Part shown: positions 1-10,270 of the stretch, piece after piece
How the letters are laid out: each line of letters starts with the position of its first letter
How positions within the stretch are numbered: position 1 is the stretch's first letter
Assembly (NCBI RefSeq): GCF_014284175.1
Contig: NZ_JACOGA010000012.1
Coordinates: 62,001 to 126,000, forward strand
DNA from: Affinundibacterium flavidum
GTDB taxonomy: Bacteria > Pseudomonadota > Gammaproteobacteria > Burkholderiales > Burkholderiaceae_D
Reading direction: 5' to 3'
Length of the DNA stretch: 64,000 nucleotides
The notes under the pieces: generated by a model
What the model was told of the DNA's origin: nothing
Databases searched by the model: none
Seen by the model: only the letters and a program-made list of their open reading frames with translations
Translations under genes and position numbers: made by a program

Positions 1-349
1 CGTAAGCGGTGTCGATAGGTTGCTTAGGTTCTGCAGGCGTGCCGCTGACGGCCACTTTGCCGTCGGTGTAAGGTGCGGTAGCAGTCGCATTGTATAAGCG
101 TGATTTAGGTAAATCCAACACGAAGCCAGCCGAAGCGCGCGTGCCATCGAAGCGAATTAATGAGGCCGGATTAGAAAACATCGCGCTGATGTCGCGACTA
201 CCTGTGCCATTGGTCGCATAGGCAGTGCTCATGCCAGTCGCGCTTTGATGTAAGAAATGGTAGCCATTCGCTGAGCTGATATTTGGATACAAACTGGCGA
301 CACTGAGGGCGATGATGCTGAGGGTTTGGTGTTTGGTTTTTAGTTTCAT
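1..349 (-). CDS. FadL/OmpP1/TodX-family outer membrane porin, N-terminal part only
   Basis: The gene runs off the left edge, so only about 116 N-terminal residues are present. A signal peptide (MKLKTKHQTLSIIALSVASL, then an NISSANG cleavage zone) is followed by GYHFLHQSATGMSTAYAT and a SRDISAMFSNPASL segment. This is the usual N-terminus of FadL-type porins, where the mature start folds into the barrel as a hatch and carries the asparagine-proline-alanine motif. The start ATG has a good AGGAG site just upstream. The family moves long-chain fatty acids or other hydrophobic compounds across the outer membrane. The patatin phospholipase and P450 genes that lie upstream on the same strand fit a lipid theme. 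Substrate is not determinable. Confidence 0.8.
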   Translation of the reverse strand, partial: MKLKTKHQTLSIIALSVASLYPNISSANGYHFLHQSATGMSTAYATNGTGSRDISAMFSNPASLIRFDGTRASAGFVLDLPKSRLYNATATAPYTDGKVAVSGTPAEPKQPIDTAY

Positions 350-436
350 TACAGGCTCCTGAATAAGGTGAAAAATTGGATCAAAAAATAGATTTGAAAA
401 TAGATTTATAAATAAGCTGAATGTAGTGATTCAGTG

Positions 437-2842
437 TTAACGTCGCCCCAGCGAAGTGCTGACCATCTGGAAGCCCAAGGCGCGATAACATTCGAACTGC
501 GTTTCGTCGTAGAACTGATTCGCCGACGATTGATGTGGAAAAGTGGGATCCTGCGTTTTGTAGTGCGCCAGATAAGGATTGTTATCAAACTTAAAATCGT
601 CGTGGCGCAAATGCGAACTGCTGTAAGCTGTTTCACCCAAGCTATCACGCAGACTAAAATCGCCAGTTAATGAGGTTTTTAGATAAATTAACTTACCAAG
701 TTTTTCATTACGATAGTAAATATTACCTATGGCATAGTGCTGTTTTCCATCACGAATTTCATCTAAACCATCCATCACGATGATCACGCCGAAGTCGATC
801 TGCACGAGGCGAATCAGATCTGCTAAACCAGAGAAGGTCAGTGTTAAATCTTCTTCACTATCGCCAGCGATGATTAGTCGACATTCGCGTCGTATCAATT
901 CATAAATGCCTAGGTTTTCTATGTGACCGCCATCGGACAAATTGACATACGATGTATCGGCGCTTAAGTTGCTGCCAAGCTCACGTAAAAAATACGCTGG
1001 TCCCGGACGTTGACTTATGCTTTTCGCCTGATTAATCCAAGCCGGATTTTGTAGCCAGTAGTCGTAGCGTATATTGAGCATGCCTAAAATAAACACGAGA
1101 GGCTTGACTGTATTCTTTCCCAGATTCGGTGCAGCAGCGGCTGCGGAAATTGCCATTGCGGTCGCGAGATTGAATTCAGGATTGCGTTTTTCTATCTCTG
1201 TCGTTTTGCAGTAACCGGTACTGACGCTGCCGACATAGCGTTTACTAAAAAAGAAAAAATCACCACGACGGTCGTCGCTATACGCTTGGCTGGTACGACT
1301 CAAATTCAGTGTGCTATTGAGTAAGTGATAGGGCGTAAAGTGAGAGTCTAAAGCAGAGAGTTTCAACGTGTCTGTCTGTTCGATTTTCTGCTCTGCATTA
1401 AAGCCAAAGATATAGGCCTTGCTCAAGCGATCACGATAGAAGCGACTGATGCTGGTGAAGTTGCTGTCTCCGGTGAGCCAGGCAAACAATAATAATGCGG
1501 CAGCGATCAGGGTGAAGCCTAAGGGACTACGCCATTGAAAATCTGTGCTGGTAGTAAGGTCTGCAGTGGCGTTTGCACCTGACAATAAATCATTACTCAG
1601 ATGCAGATAAAACAACCAGAACACCAAAAATCCTATCAGGCCGACCAAATAAACCCCGAGACGAGAAAACGTATTCGCGAGCTTCGGTAATAGCTTGGAA
1701 GCCAAGCCGCTGAGTGCAAAACCACCAGCACTGCCAGCTAATGCCATTTGCTGAAAATTCCAACGGTTTTGTTGCAGTTTGCCGTAAAGCGCAATTGCCA
1801 AGGGCTGCAATTCGATCACAAAACTAGCAGCAATGGCAGCGACACACCAGCCCAATAAGCGCGTTGCTACATTCCGCATTTGCCAGCCTGTATTCTCACC
1901 GGATGCCAAATGTGGATTTTCCTTTTCAGTACGGTTCCACTGTAAGTTGGCGATAGGTGAAACAATAAAAAGTAAGAGGGTGAGAATGATCAGGCTCTTG
2001 GTGAAAATGAAGTCAGGACTGAGTGCCAGTCCAAGTTGTGCATAGAGCTTGACCAAGCTATTGTTGATCGAGATCGGTGCGGTGATGAGTAAAGCACTGA
2101 GCGCCGCGAACAACAAAATGAAAGGAAACACGATCAGAAAATTAATCACCATCCCGCGTAAAAATACTGCTGGCACACGCAAAACATCGATCAAACCATT
2201 CGGTGCCATATAGTTGGCGTTATTGCGTAAGTGACGGAATATGGGATTCTCAGGGACGCCGGGTTGATGTTGAAATAGAGCATCGTGTGCGAGCGCTTGC
2301 TTAGTTTCAACAGGATTGCTTGTGGCATTGTTTGCCGTCTGTGCTGCTGATGGATCTGGTGCATCGGGTGCATCTGATGCGTGTGCATTTGATGAACCTG
2401 CTGTAGAAACAGCAGAAGTAGCCGCATTCACTGCACTGTAGCAAGAGCCGATATAGCCGCCACCAGACACCGTGGATAAATAATCCACGGCTTTCAGCAA
2501 GCCTAATTTGCGTAAGCCTTGCAATACGCCGAGATTGACGGTAGCAGAACGGATGCCTCCACCAGAAAATGCCAATCCCACTAAGCCTTTATGTGCGACG
2601 CTGGTATCGGCATTCCATGCAGCCTGACTTTGACGGATATCTTCTAATACTTGATGTAAGACTTCAGATCGTTTTTCTGGAGCGACCAAGATCGCATCGA
2701 AATCAATCAGCTCGGTGTCCCGCCTATGGATGAGCTGACCATCCTTACCTAATATGGTGCGTTGATTGATTTCTTCTAATTCTGCCTTGAAGACTTCTTG
2801 CAGTAGTTGATGTTTGGGATTCATAGCACGATTCTTTTCCAT
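437..2842 (-). CDS. Membrane-embedded patatin-like phospholipase
   Basis: 801 residues. A patatin domain opens with the oxyanion-hole motif SGGGIRS at about residues 93-99. The nucleophile is Ser126 in TVSGGGYIG; the first glycine of the usual GxSxG is a threonine. The dyad aspartate is in LSDGGHIENLG near residue 636. Between the two halves lies a long insertion (about 225-470) with six or so hydrophobic segments, so the enzyme is probably an inner-membrane protein. Patatins hydrolyse acyl esters of phospholipids. The first ATG has no clear ribosome site; a second in-frame ATG at 2824 (MNPKHQLL) is preceded by GGAAAAG and may be the true start. It lies about 160 bases downstream of the P450 gene on the same strand, and both may be co-transcribed. 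Family sure; topology inferred from hydrophobicity by eye. Confidence 0.85.
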   Translation of the reverse strand: MEKNRAMNPKHQLLQEVFKAELEEINQRTILGKDGQLIHRRDTELIDFDAILVAPEKRSEVLHQVLEDIRQSQAAWNADTSVAHKGLVGLAFSGGGIRSATVNLGVLQGLRKLGLLKAVDYLSTVSGGGYIGSCYSAVNAATSAVSTAGSSNAHASDAPDAPDPSAAQTANNATSNPVETKQALAHDALFQHQPGVPENPIFRHLRNNANYMAPNGLIDVLRVPAVFLRGMVINFLIVFPFILLFAALSALLITAPISINNSLVKLYAQLGLALSPDFIFTKSLIILTLLLFIVSPIANLQWNRTEKENPHLASGENTGWQMRNVATRLLGWCVAAIAASFVIELQPLAIALYGKLQQNRWNFQQMALAGSAGGFALSGLASKLLPKLANTFSRLGVYLVGLIGFLVFWLFYLHLSNDLLSGANATADLTTSTDFQWRSPLGFTLIAAALLLFAWLTGDSNFTSISRFYRDRLSKAYIFGFNAEQKIEQTDTLKLSALDSHFTPYHLLNSTLNLSRTSQAYSDDRRGDFFFFSKRYVGSVSTGYCKTTEIEKRNPEFNLATAMAISAAAAAPNLGKNTVKPLVFILGMLNIRYDYWLQNPAWINQAKSISQRPGPAYFLRELGSNLSADTSYVNLSDGGHIENLGIYELIRRECRLIIAGDSEEDLTLTFSGLADLIRLVQIDFGVIIVMDGLDEIRDGKQHYAIGNIYYRNEKLGKLIYLKTSLTGDFSLRDSLGETAYSSSHLRHDDFKFDNNPYLAHYKTQDPTFPHQSSANQFYDETQFECYRALGFQMVSTSLGRR

Positions 2843-3000
2843 GTAAAGAGTGGGGGAAGTTGTGGCATTTACTTGTCAACAAGTCGTATGCCTTTACGGC
2901 TTCCCCGCTGATGTGATCAATCGCAACAGCTTTACTCAGTTTTGTATAGGACAGAGCGGGGCGTAAACTGAGCGCCCCTCGTTTGGGATGTTGAGCTTTG

Positions 3001-4230
3001 TTAGCTTGGGTCAAACTCTAGGTGCAGACTGACCGGGAAAGCTTGCTGATACTGGACTTTGCCCGCGTCACCAGGTGCACGGCGCAGATTTTTAAGACGT
3101 AGCAAAGCTTTGACGATCATCGGTATCTGCACCATATTGATGTATTGACCGAAGCAGGTATGCATGCCGTAGCCAAAGTGCATGTATTGATAATCAGGAC
3201 GATCGAGGCGGAAAGATTTTGGATCATCGAGTTCGCGCCCATCCAACATTGCAGACTGTAATGACACCAAGATTTTGCTACCTTTTGGGATTTTCTTAGA
3301 GCGGAAGCTACCGCTGGCGATCACATAGTCTTCATTTGCGACGCGGAATACACCAGCGCCAAAACTATTAAATCGCATCGCTTCTAGCATGGTTTTGCGC
3401 AAGGTTTCGTTATCGTCAGCCAGTGCCGCGCGTTGTGCATTGGCGAGTAAGTCTGGATGATCAAGCAAATAATCTATGACCAGCACTGCGCATTTAGAAG
3501 TCGTCGGCATCAGGCCGATGATGATGCCGATTAAGTTGTTGCGAATTTCCAAATCACTCATGCCGGGTGTGCCACTCGCTTGTAATTTTAAGCAACGACC
3601 GATGATGTCGTCTTTTTCCTTGCCTTGAGTCGCTTCGACCTTGCGCTGTTGGATTAATTGGTCGAGATAAGCACAGGTTTTGACGCTATTGCTTAAAGCC
3701 GCCTGATCGACTTCGGGCGGATTGCTCGGATAGAACAAATACGCAAACATACTACTAGTCCAATCGAAGAGTTCTTGCTGCGTAAGGCCAGCAACACCCA
3801 GATACTCTGCGCTGAATTGGCATGGCACTATGCTGCTCAACTCGCTCACGACTTCAATTTTTCCCTTGCCTTTGGCCTGCGCCGTCAACTGCTGCGCGAA
3901 TTTTTCTACCATAGGGGCGATGACTTGCTGCACATCTTCACGGCGTGCGACCAATCGCATATTGGAGACGTCGCGGGTATAGGTCGGGGTGTCATTCATG
4001 CCGAGGAAAAAATTACTCCCCGCGGTAATTTTGCCCATTTTTTCGGCATAGGTGACGCCGAGCGCATCGGGTCGTGATAAAGCTTCTTGTACGTCGCTGT
4101 AGCGAGTGATGAGCGCAAATTCTTTGAGTACCAGATTAGGCTTGAAGGTGCGCAAAAGCCCAAAGATGAAGGGCAAGTGATTCGTTGCCCAAGTGGTGAT
4201 CGAATTTTTAATACGTGTCGTGAAGTCCAT
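3001..4230 (-). CDS. Cytochrome P450
   Basis: 409 residues, the normal length of a soluble bacterial P450. The haem loop FGYGMHTCFG carries the axial Cys359. The K-helix ExxR is EAMR near residue 285. The I-helix region reads IGIIIGLMPTTSK, so the usual acid-alcohol pair (D/E-T) is not evident there; this may mean altered oxygen activation, or a peroxide-using or substrate-assisted mechanism. P450s insert oxygen into hydrophobic substrates, using a ferredoxin and reductase; no redox partner is encoded nearby. The patatin phospholipase follows on the same strand, which suggests (inference only) an acyl or lipid substrate. The start has no strong ribosome site. Confidence 0.88.
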   Translation of the reverse strand: MDFTTRIKNSITTWATNHLPFIFGLLRTFKPNLVLKEFALITRYSDVQEALSRPDALGVTYAEKMGKITAGSNFFLGMNDTPTYTRDVSNMRLVARREDVQQVIAPMVEKFAQQLTAQAKGKGKIEVVSELSSIVPCQFSAEYLGVAGLTQQELFDWTSSMFAYLFYPSNPPEVDQAALSNSVKTCAYLDQLIQQRKVEATQGKEKDDIIGRCLKLQASGTPGMSDLEIRNNLIGIIIGLMPTTSKCAVLVIDYLLDHPDLLANAQRAALADDNETLRKTMLEAMRFNSFGAGVFRVANEDYVIASGSFRSKKIPKGSKILVSLQSAMLDGRELDDPKSFRLDRPDYQYMHFGYGMHTCFGQYINMVQIPMIVKALLRLKNLRRAPGDAGKVQYQQAFPVSLHLEFDPS

Positions 4231-4385
4231 ATGCTGTGCCCATTTGGTTGATAAAATCTATTTTTATTCGTAAAACTTATTGAGCAATGAAGGTTAAAGT
4301 AACTATGTTAAAAAGTCTATTTTCTTACATATTTATTTGTGAATAGTTGTTTTGTCACTTCAAATCGCTTGTGGAAGTGCTATGC

Positions 4386-4424
4386 AAAAAAAATGCCAGT
4401 CTAGGTCTAAGCCTAGGCTGGCAT
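4386..4424 (-). terminator. Rho-independent terminator of the prolyl oligopeptidase gene
   Basis: A 13-bp stem (4393-4405 with 4412-4424, one G-T type mismatch, six-base loop) is followed, in the minus direction, by seven Ts (the A run at 4386-4392). It lies 75 bases past the stop of the oligopeptidase gene and separates it from the P450 gene. Confidence 0.85.
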
Positions 4425-4498
4425 GTGAAGAGTGTGTGTAGTGCAAGTATCAGACTAAGGCTGATTCCTTTAATGGAGCAGGGCGTAGACCCTGCAAC

Positions 4499-6697
4499 TT
4501 ATTCAGTGATACCCCATTGCGACAACATCCAGGCAAAATTAAAGGAGCCTTCTTTAATCGCATCATAGCGACCAGACGCGCCACCGTGACCTGCCGCCAT
4601 ATTGGTTTTCAGTAAGAGTGGGTTGTTATCGGTTTTGTGTGCACGCAATTTTGCGACATACTTCGCTGGCTCCCAGTACATCACTTGGCTATCGTTTAAG
4701 CCCGTCGTTACCAACATCGCCGGGTAAGCTTTTTTCTCGACGTTATCGTAAGGGGAGTAGCTACGCATATAGTCGTAGGCAGCTTTTTCGTTAGGATTGC
4801 CCCATTCCAAATATTCGCCAGTAGTCAACGGTAGGCTCGCGTCCATCATGGTGTTCATCACATCCACAAATGGCACGGCAGCATGTACCGCTTTGAATAA
4901 ATCCGGGCGCATATTGACGACTGCACCCATTAATAAGCCGCCGGCGCTGCCACCTTGAATAATCAATTTGTCTTTGCTAGTCCATTTTTCCTGGATCAGA
5001 TATTCGGCAGCAGCGATGAAATCAGTGAAAGTGTTTTTCTTCTTCATCAACATGCCATCTTCATGCCAGCGTTCTCCCAGATCAGTGCCGCCGCGGATAT
5101 GGGCTTGCACATAAATCACACCACGGTCGAGCAAACTCAGACGGCTTAAAGAGAAAGTCGCTTCGGTGGAGATACCATAACTGCCATAGGAGTACAGCAA
5201 AGTTGGCGCGCTGCCATCCAATTTCACGCCTTTTTTATACACTGCCCACAAAGGTACTTTGACACCATCTTTCGCAGTTGCCCATAAGCGGCGAGCCTGA
5301 TATTTGCTGGCGTCAAAACCGCCAACGACTTCAGTTTGTTTCAGAATCGTACGTTCACCCGTGGCCATATCAATGTCCATCACCATGGAAGGCGTGGTTG
5401 GGGATTGGTAAGACATACGCAGTTTTTGCGCGGTGAATTCTGGTGTACCTGCGCTGTTAGCCAGATAGACCTCGTCATTGAATTGCACACTAGTCCATTT
5501 CTTCGTTTTGAAGTTATAGATGCGCGTGCGATTCAAGGCCTGTGTTTTTTCTGTCACGGCTAAGAAATCACGGAAGACTTCGTAATTGCCTATCAAGACT
5601 TTGTCGTCATGTTTAACGATTTCTTTCCAATTTTTCTCGGCTAATTTGCCGACCGGTGTTGTTACGATGCGGAAGTTTTTCGCGTTTTTGTTGGTGCGGA
5701 TGAACAGTGTGCCGTCGCGATGTTCTACGTTATAGCGGTGTCCCTTTGTCCGTCCTAAGATGGATTTGAAGTCGCCTTGTGGCTTGTCTGCATCTAACAA
5801 CCAAGTTTCGCTAGTATCAGTTGCATACGCAGATAATTCTATGAATTTTTTGTCGTGGGTCGTGCCGACGCCAATACCAAATTGCTCGACTTTCTCGTGA
5901 TAAATTTCAATTGGCTTGCCACCGAGTTCTACGCGAAACAGGCGATCAGAACGTTTCGTCGTTGGATCTTCCTGTACATAGAACATGGTTTTATTATCCG
6001 CTGCCCACGCCATGCTAGTAACGCGTTCAGCAGTATCTTTGAGCAGCTCACCTGTTTTCAAATCTTTGATTTGTAATTTGAATTGACGGTAGCCGGTGGT
6101 GTCAGTCAGATACGCCATATAACGATCATCTGGGCTGATCAGTGAACCTGCGACCATGAAGAATTTTTGGCCTTTCGCCAATTCGTTTTGGTCTAGCAGA
6201 ATTTCTTCTGCAGCTTTGTCGTCGTAATTCATTTGCGCATCAGCCAAACGACGGCAATTGATACCGTATTGCTTGCCCGCTTCTGTGCGTGAATAGTAAT
6301 AATATTTGCCGCGACGCACAGGAACTGACAGATCCGTTTCTTTCATGCGACCTTTGGTTTCGGCAAATAATTTATCCGCTAAGGCTTGAACTCCAGAAGT
6401 CATTGCCTCGGTGTAGGCATTTTCTGCATTCAAATAATCGATGACCTTAGGGTCTTCTTTTTTCTGTAACCAGCGATAATCGTCCGTGACAGTTTCACCA
6501 TGACGCACTTCTGACCAAGCTGCTTTGGCGGCGACTGGCGGCACGGCTTTGCCTCCCATCATAGGTGCTGCAGGAGCCATCGTGACTGCTGGGGCATCTG
6601 CGGTTTGCGCATTAGCCGTTTGCGCATTTGTCGCTTGTGTTGTACTCATCGCCAGCACCATCGAGGCACCGAGCACAGACCAATTCTTAAGGGACAT
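4499..6697 (-). CDS. Secreted S9 prolyl oligopeptidase (oligopeptidase B-like)
   Basis: 732 residues. An N-terminal signal peptide ends around ATNAQ and is followed by a small Ala-Gln-Thr repeat (TANAQTADAP). Next comes the seven-bladed propeller, about residues 60-460, then the alpha/beta-hydrolase domain. The catalytic triad is visible: Ser584 in QGGSAGG, Asp669 in LNDSQVMYWEP and His704 in AAGHGGASGRYD. The sequence resembles oligopeptidase B (PtrB), which cuts short peptides after basic residues. PtrB is usually cytosolic and about 690 residues, so the signal peptide points to a periplasmic form. Base specificity cannot be confirmed here. It is monocistronic: a terminator follows and a 260-base gap precedes it. 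Confidence 0.9.
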   Translation of the reverse strand: MSLKNWSVLGASMVLAMSTTQATNAQTANAQTADAPAVTMAPAAPMMGGKAVPPVAAKAAWSEVRHGETVTDDYRWLQKKEDPKVIDYLNAENAYTEAMTSGVQALADKLFAETKGRMKETDLSVPVRRGKYYYYSRTEAGKQYGINCRRLADAQMNYDDKAAEEILLDQNELAKGQKFFMVAGSLISPDDRYMAYLTDTTGYRQFKLQIKDLKTGELLKDTAERVTSMAWAADNKTMFYVQEDPTTKRSDRLFRVELGGKPIEIYHEKVEQFGIGVGTTHDKKFIELSAYATDTSETWLLDADKPQGDFKSILGRTKGHRYNVEHRDGTLFIRTNKNAKNFRIVTTPVGKLAEKNWKEIVKHDDKVLIGNYEVFRDFLAVTEKTQALNRTRIYNFKTKKWTSVQFNDEVYLANSAGTPEFTAQKLRMSYQSPTTPSMVMDIDMATGERTILKQTEVVGGFDASKYQARRLWATAKDGVKVPLWAVYKKGVKLDGSAPTLLYSYGSYGISTEATFSLSRLSLLDRGVIYVQAHIRGGTDLGERWHEDGMLMKKKNTFTDFIAAAEYLIQEKWTSKDKLIIQGGSAGGLLMGAVVNMRPDLFKAVHAAVPFVDVMNTMMDASLPLTTGEYLEWGNPNEKAAYDYMRSYSPYDNVEKKAYPAMLVTTGLNDSQVMYWEPAKYVAKLRAHKTDNNPLLLKTNMAAGHGGASGRYDAIKEGSFNFAWMLSQWGITE

Positions 6698-6957
6698 AAA
6701 AATCCTTGTAAATAAAACAGTGAGAAACGCATCTTAGGAGAGATTTGCATAAATTTCAATATGAGACTTGCGCACGAGCTACTGCGCGTCACAATTTTGA
6801 CACTGCGAATTTGTCGATGCGTCGCTGTGTCCTGGCACAGGTGCGCTGCTCGCGCCAAACTTGAGACGCTCGTGACACTCGTGCACAGATCTCAATATAG
6901 GTTTTTTCAGAAACATTACTTTAAACATGTCTGTAAGATCTATGCCACGGTTTCGCG

Positions 6958-7827
6958 TTAAAAATGGTATTCGGCGCGCACCATCGGTGATTTGGCGTGG
7001 TAGCCATTGCCATGGGTGATCGCAGCAGTATTACCAAATTTATTGCGCCAACATTGATACTCGAATCCTAGCTTAAAGGTTTTGACTTTGCTGCCAATAA
7101 GATGGCTGACATCCCACATCAATTGCATGTCAATATTCGTTTCTGCACCAGTTTGCTGACCAACTTCGTTTACGCCTTTGCTCGCAATGAAATTAGCATA
7201 GCCTTCGAAAGAAATGTGCTCACTAAACGGTATGCCCCAGCTCATCGTCAGCATAGGATGGGTTTTATAGTGATAGCGTGATTTGACATTCGAGATTGGT
7301 GGAAAGGCACCACTAGGCGCATTACTTTCTTGTAGTAAAACCAGGCTGGTATTTAGAAAGCCCGGCACATCCCACATCAAGGTCGGCCCCAGTACCAACA
7401 TGCGTTTGCGCGAATTGTAGCCAACGTCGTTCTTGGTATTCCAATCAAAACCAGCCGTAATACCGACGCCACGCACGGCGCCAAATTGCATATTTTTTCC
7501 GGAGATTTTTCCCAAGTCCAAGGTGTGTCGATACACGACATAAGCTTCTTGTGCGCCGCTGCTTTGAGTGAGTGATGCAGGATCTTTACTATCAGAATGC
7601 AGAAAATCGACATTGAAAAAATTGCTGCCGTATTGATAGCCGCTAGCATGGGTTAATCCAAAAATATTCTTGCTGATCGCTTGTGGATTGAATGGTTCAC
7701 GAAACTGCTGACCAGTGCGAAAACTGAGTGAAGTATCGCTCCAGTCGGCGGCATGAACAGGGGCAGTAACACCGCAAGTCATCATAAAAATGGCGAACAT
7801 ACTTGCTGGAAAAGATGGATGTTTCAT
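6958..7827 (-). CDS. Tsx-like outer envelope (beta-barrel) protein
   Basis: 289 residues from the ATG at 7827. That ATG is preserved by AAGGA with a six-base spacer, so the TTG six bases further upstream is not the start. A signal peptide ends at PVHAADW. The mature protein alternates polar and aromatic residues in strand-sized stretches (SGYQYGSNFFNVDFLHSD; GFEYQCWRNKFGN) and ends in RAEYHF, with the terminal Phe recognised by the barrel-assembly machine. The pattern matches the nucleoside-channel (Tsx) family called outer envelope protein in Burkholderiales. A role as a small-solute or nucleoside channel is inference from that family. Confidence 0.7.
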   Translation of the reverse strand: MKHPSFPASMFAIFMMTCGVTAPVHAADWSDTSLSFRTGQQFREPFNPQAISKNIFGLTHASGYQYGSNFFNVDFLHSDSKDPASLTQSSGAQEAYVVYRHTLDLGKISGKNMQFGAVRGVGITAGFDWNTKNDVGYNSRKRMLVLGPTLMWDVPGFLNTSLVLLQESNAPSGAFPPISNVKSRYHYKTHPMLTMSWGIPFSEHISFEGYANFIASKGVNEVGQQTGAETNIDMQLMWDVSHLIGSKVKTFKLGFEYQCWRNKFGNTAAITHGNGYHAKSPMVRAEYHF

Positions 7828-7908
7828 AGTCAATCCTTATGCTAAGAGTTTGCGATCAATGAGGGCTGAGCTTTTGCAAAGTTGCTTTAAAGTTGTCTTA
7901 AAGCTGCT

Positions 7909-9876
7909 CTAGCGCAGGCGCCGAGCCGACATACTTGCGGGACGAATATTGTAGTCAGGCGTATTCCCTTGCCTATGTAAACTATCATCCAATTTGAAAG
8001 CACTCACTACTTCGGCCAGTTTGGCTGCTTGCTCTTGTAGTGAGCCAGCTGCCGCCGCTGCTTGTTCGACCAGTGCCGCATTTTGTTGAGTTGCATCATC
8101 CATCTCGGTAATCGCTTGATTGACGTTGGTAATGCCTTCGTCCTGTTCATGACTGGCGACTGCGATTTGGCTCATTAATTCAGCGACCTGCTGCACAGAG
8201 TTGACGATTTGCGTCATGGTGGCACCCGCGCTATTCACCAATTTACTGCCAGCTTCTACCGTGCTGACCGAATCATCAATCAAACTCTTAATTTCTTTTG
8301 CCGCACTGGCAGAGCGTTGCGCTAGGCTACGGACTTCCGATGCGACCACCGCAAAGCCGCGCCCTTGTTCACCAGCGCGTGCTGCTTCAACCGCCGCATT
8401 CAGCGCCAGAATATTGGTCTGAAACGCGATGCCATCGATCACGCCGATGATGTCAACAATTTTGCGTGAGCTCTCCGAAATCGAACCCATGGTGGTGACG
8501 ACTTGTCCGACCACTTCACCACCTTTCACTGCATAATTGGATGCGCTGGCGACTAATTGATTCGCTTCATTCGCATTGCTGGTATTTTGCTTGACGGTGG
8601 CGGTGAGCTCTTCCATCGCAGCGGCAGTTTGCTCCAGATTCGAAGCCTGATTTTCTGTGCGATTGGATAAATCCATATTGCCAGTAGCAATTTCACTCGA
8701 CGCTGCTGCGATGGTTTCAGTGCTGGCACGCACTTCGCTGATTGTACGATTCAGCGAAGCCACAAAGCGATTAAATGCATCTGCCAGCATACCGACTTCA
8801 TCTTCACTTTCGACTGACATACGGCGACTTAAATCACCATTCCCATCAGCGATTTCGCCCAACATACTAGCGGCGCGTCCGACTGGTGCGGCGATGGCTG
8901 AGCTCACCCAAAAAATGACCAGCAAGCCCACACCTCCACCAACGATGCCCGCGACCAGTGCCGACCAGCCGACCGATGTCATCACTTTGCCTATCACTTC
9001 ACTTTCTGGCACTTCGGCGATCACATAAAGATCGAGTTCCGGCACAAAAGAAGACACCACAATCTGCTTGCCGACTGGGGAAGAATAGGTGGTGTGGAAA
9101 AAGGGTTTGCCATTTAACAGGCTCTTCGCAAGCTGATCCGAAAAGCCAGGTAGCTTACTAATTTCGGTACGCGACTCGACCAACGCGGCATTTCTGTGAA
9201 TCAGCAAAGTACCATTAGCCCGCGCAAGGTACACCGAGCCAGAATTGCCGATCTTATAGTTCTTGATAGTTTCGGCTAATTTGCTGACTGATAAACCTAT
9301 TCCTGCATAGCCCGCTTTCCCACTGCCGGCATCGTAGCGGGCATTAATGAAAAGCATATAGGTGTCGCCACCTTTGTCTTTGTCGATATCTAGCGTGTAG
9401 GGTTTGTTACTAGCCATCAAGCTGTAAAACCATTGATCAGACGAATCATTTTTATTTAGTGTGCGCTCCAAGCCTTTTTGCGTGAAGTATTTGCCGCTGT
9501 CACCAGACACCCAAAATACACTGGCAGCCTGAGTCTTGTTTTGTATTGTCTGCGCATATTTTTTCCATGCTTCTAGTCCTTCATCGTCAGATCCAGACGC
9601 TTCCCATGCGTGCAAGAAAGTATTACTCGCAATCGCTTGCGAGCTGGCGAGTGGTGCACCAATTTGCCGCAAAATATCATTACGCACTTCACCGACAATC
9701 GCCGGCAGCTCCAATTCAACCGCGCGTTCTTTGACAGTGTTACCTATCATGTTGAAGCTTAAGGCCGTCGAAATAATCAGAAATAAGAGCAAGCAGGCTG
9801 TCATGCTTGCTAGTAGTTTCTTGCGGATAGTGAGGTTGCCGAACAAGCTGAGAACAAAGGTGCTAATGAGGTTCAT
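7909..9876 (-). CDS. Methyl-accepting chemotaxis protein with dCache sensor
   Basis: 655 residues. TM1 is near 24-45, the periplasmic double-Cache-like sensor about 48-280 (includes [16 protein letters not shown] and [17 protein letters not shown]), and TM2 near 283-305. A HAMP follows at about 307-360, then the cytoplasmic signalling coiled coil. The hairpin tip is recognisable as [20 protein letters not shown] followed by [20 protein letters not shown], the part that binds CheA and CheW. The C-terminus (ASMSARRLR) lacks a CheR/CheB-binding pentapeptide. The start has GGAG upstream. Cache sensors bind amino acids, organic acids or similar small ligands; the ligand is unknown. No che genes are nearby, so it would feed a chemotaxis system elsewhere. 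Confidence 0.93.
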   Translation of the reverse strand: MNLISTFVLSLFGNLTIRKKLLASMTACLLLFLIISTALSFNMIGNTVKERAVELELPAIVGEVRNDILRQIGAPLASSQAIASNTFLHAWEASGSDDEGLEAWKKYAQTIQNKTQAASVFWVSGDSGKYFTQKGLERTLNKNDSSDQWFYSLMASNKPYTLDIDKDKGGDTYMLFINARYDAGSGKAGYAGIGLSVSKLAETIKNYKIGNSGSVYLARANGTLLIHRNAALVESRTEISKLPGFSDQLAKSLLNGKPFFHTTYSSPVGKQIVVSSFVPELDLYVIAEVPESEVIGKVMTSVGWSALVAGIVGGGVGLLVIFWVSSAIAAPVGRAASMLGEIADGNGDLSRRMSVESEDEVGMLADAFNRFVASLNRTISEVRASTETIAAASSEIATGNMDLSNRTENQASNLEQTAAAMEELTATVKQNTSNANEANQLVASASNYAVKGGEVVGQVVTTMGSISESSRKIVDIIGVIDGIAFQTNILALNAAVEAARAGEQGRGFAVVASEVRSLAQRSASAAKEIKSLIDDSVSTVEAGSKLVNSAGATMTQIVNSVQQVAELMSQIAVASHEQDEGITNVNQAITEMDDATQQNAALVEQAAAAAGSLQEQAAKLAEVVSAFKLDDSLHRQGNTPDYNIRPASMSARRLR

Positions 9877-10270
9877 AAGGACTCCGAAAATGTCAGGTCT
9901 TGAATTTCCTGAACATGTAAATTAAGAAGTGTCCGATACGGCAAGTGAAAAGGTGTTTGTGCGTTAACTACATTTGTTACGATAATTGTCCACTCTGGCA
10001 GGAAAGGCTTTTACCTTACTCGATTCAGTCTGCGCGGGAATCTGAGGAAGTGCTTGATTTGACTAGCTTACTTATAGCCCCAGGTGAGCTGAATCGCAAG
10101 CTTTGCCGTTGCTAAATGGCAACCGCTGATAGCTAAACTCTATTGCTCAAATAATCTGCGTCGTACGAAGATGGCAGATTGCTTATTAACATTGATCAGA
10201 AACACCTTAGGTCAACCATCGCACGCAATAATCCGTTATTATCCATACCCTTTTCAATGGAGAAATCAAA
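9877..10270. other. 394-base gap between divergent genes
   Basis: This holds the divergent promoters of the chemoreceptor (minus) and the glycine-zipper gene (plus). A short inverted repeat lies at 10108-10112/10119-10123, within a longer stretch (10075-10135) that could fold. No coding region, RNA gene or recognisable operator is seen. Confidence 0.4.

Noticed and set aside
2745..3014. Open frame on the minus strand between the P450 and patatin genes
   Set aside because: Both ends lie inside the two real genes in another frame; the composition is not coding-like.
10070..10135. c-di-GMP-I riboswitch
   Set aside because: Only a GGCAAAGC-like stretch is present; the GGACGCAAAGCC and tetraloop features are missing.
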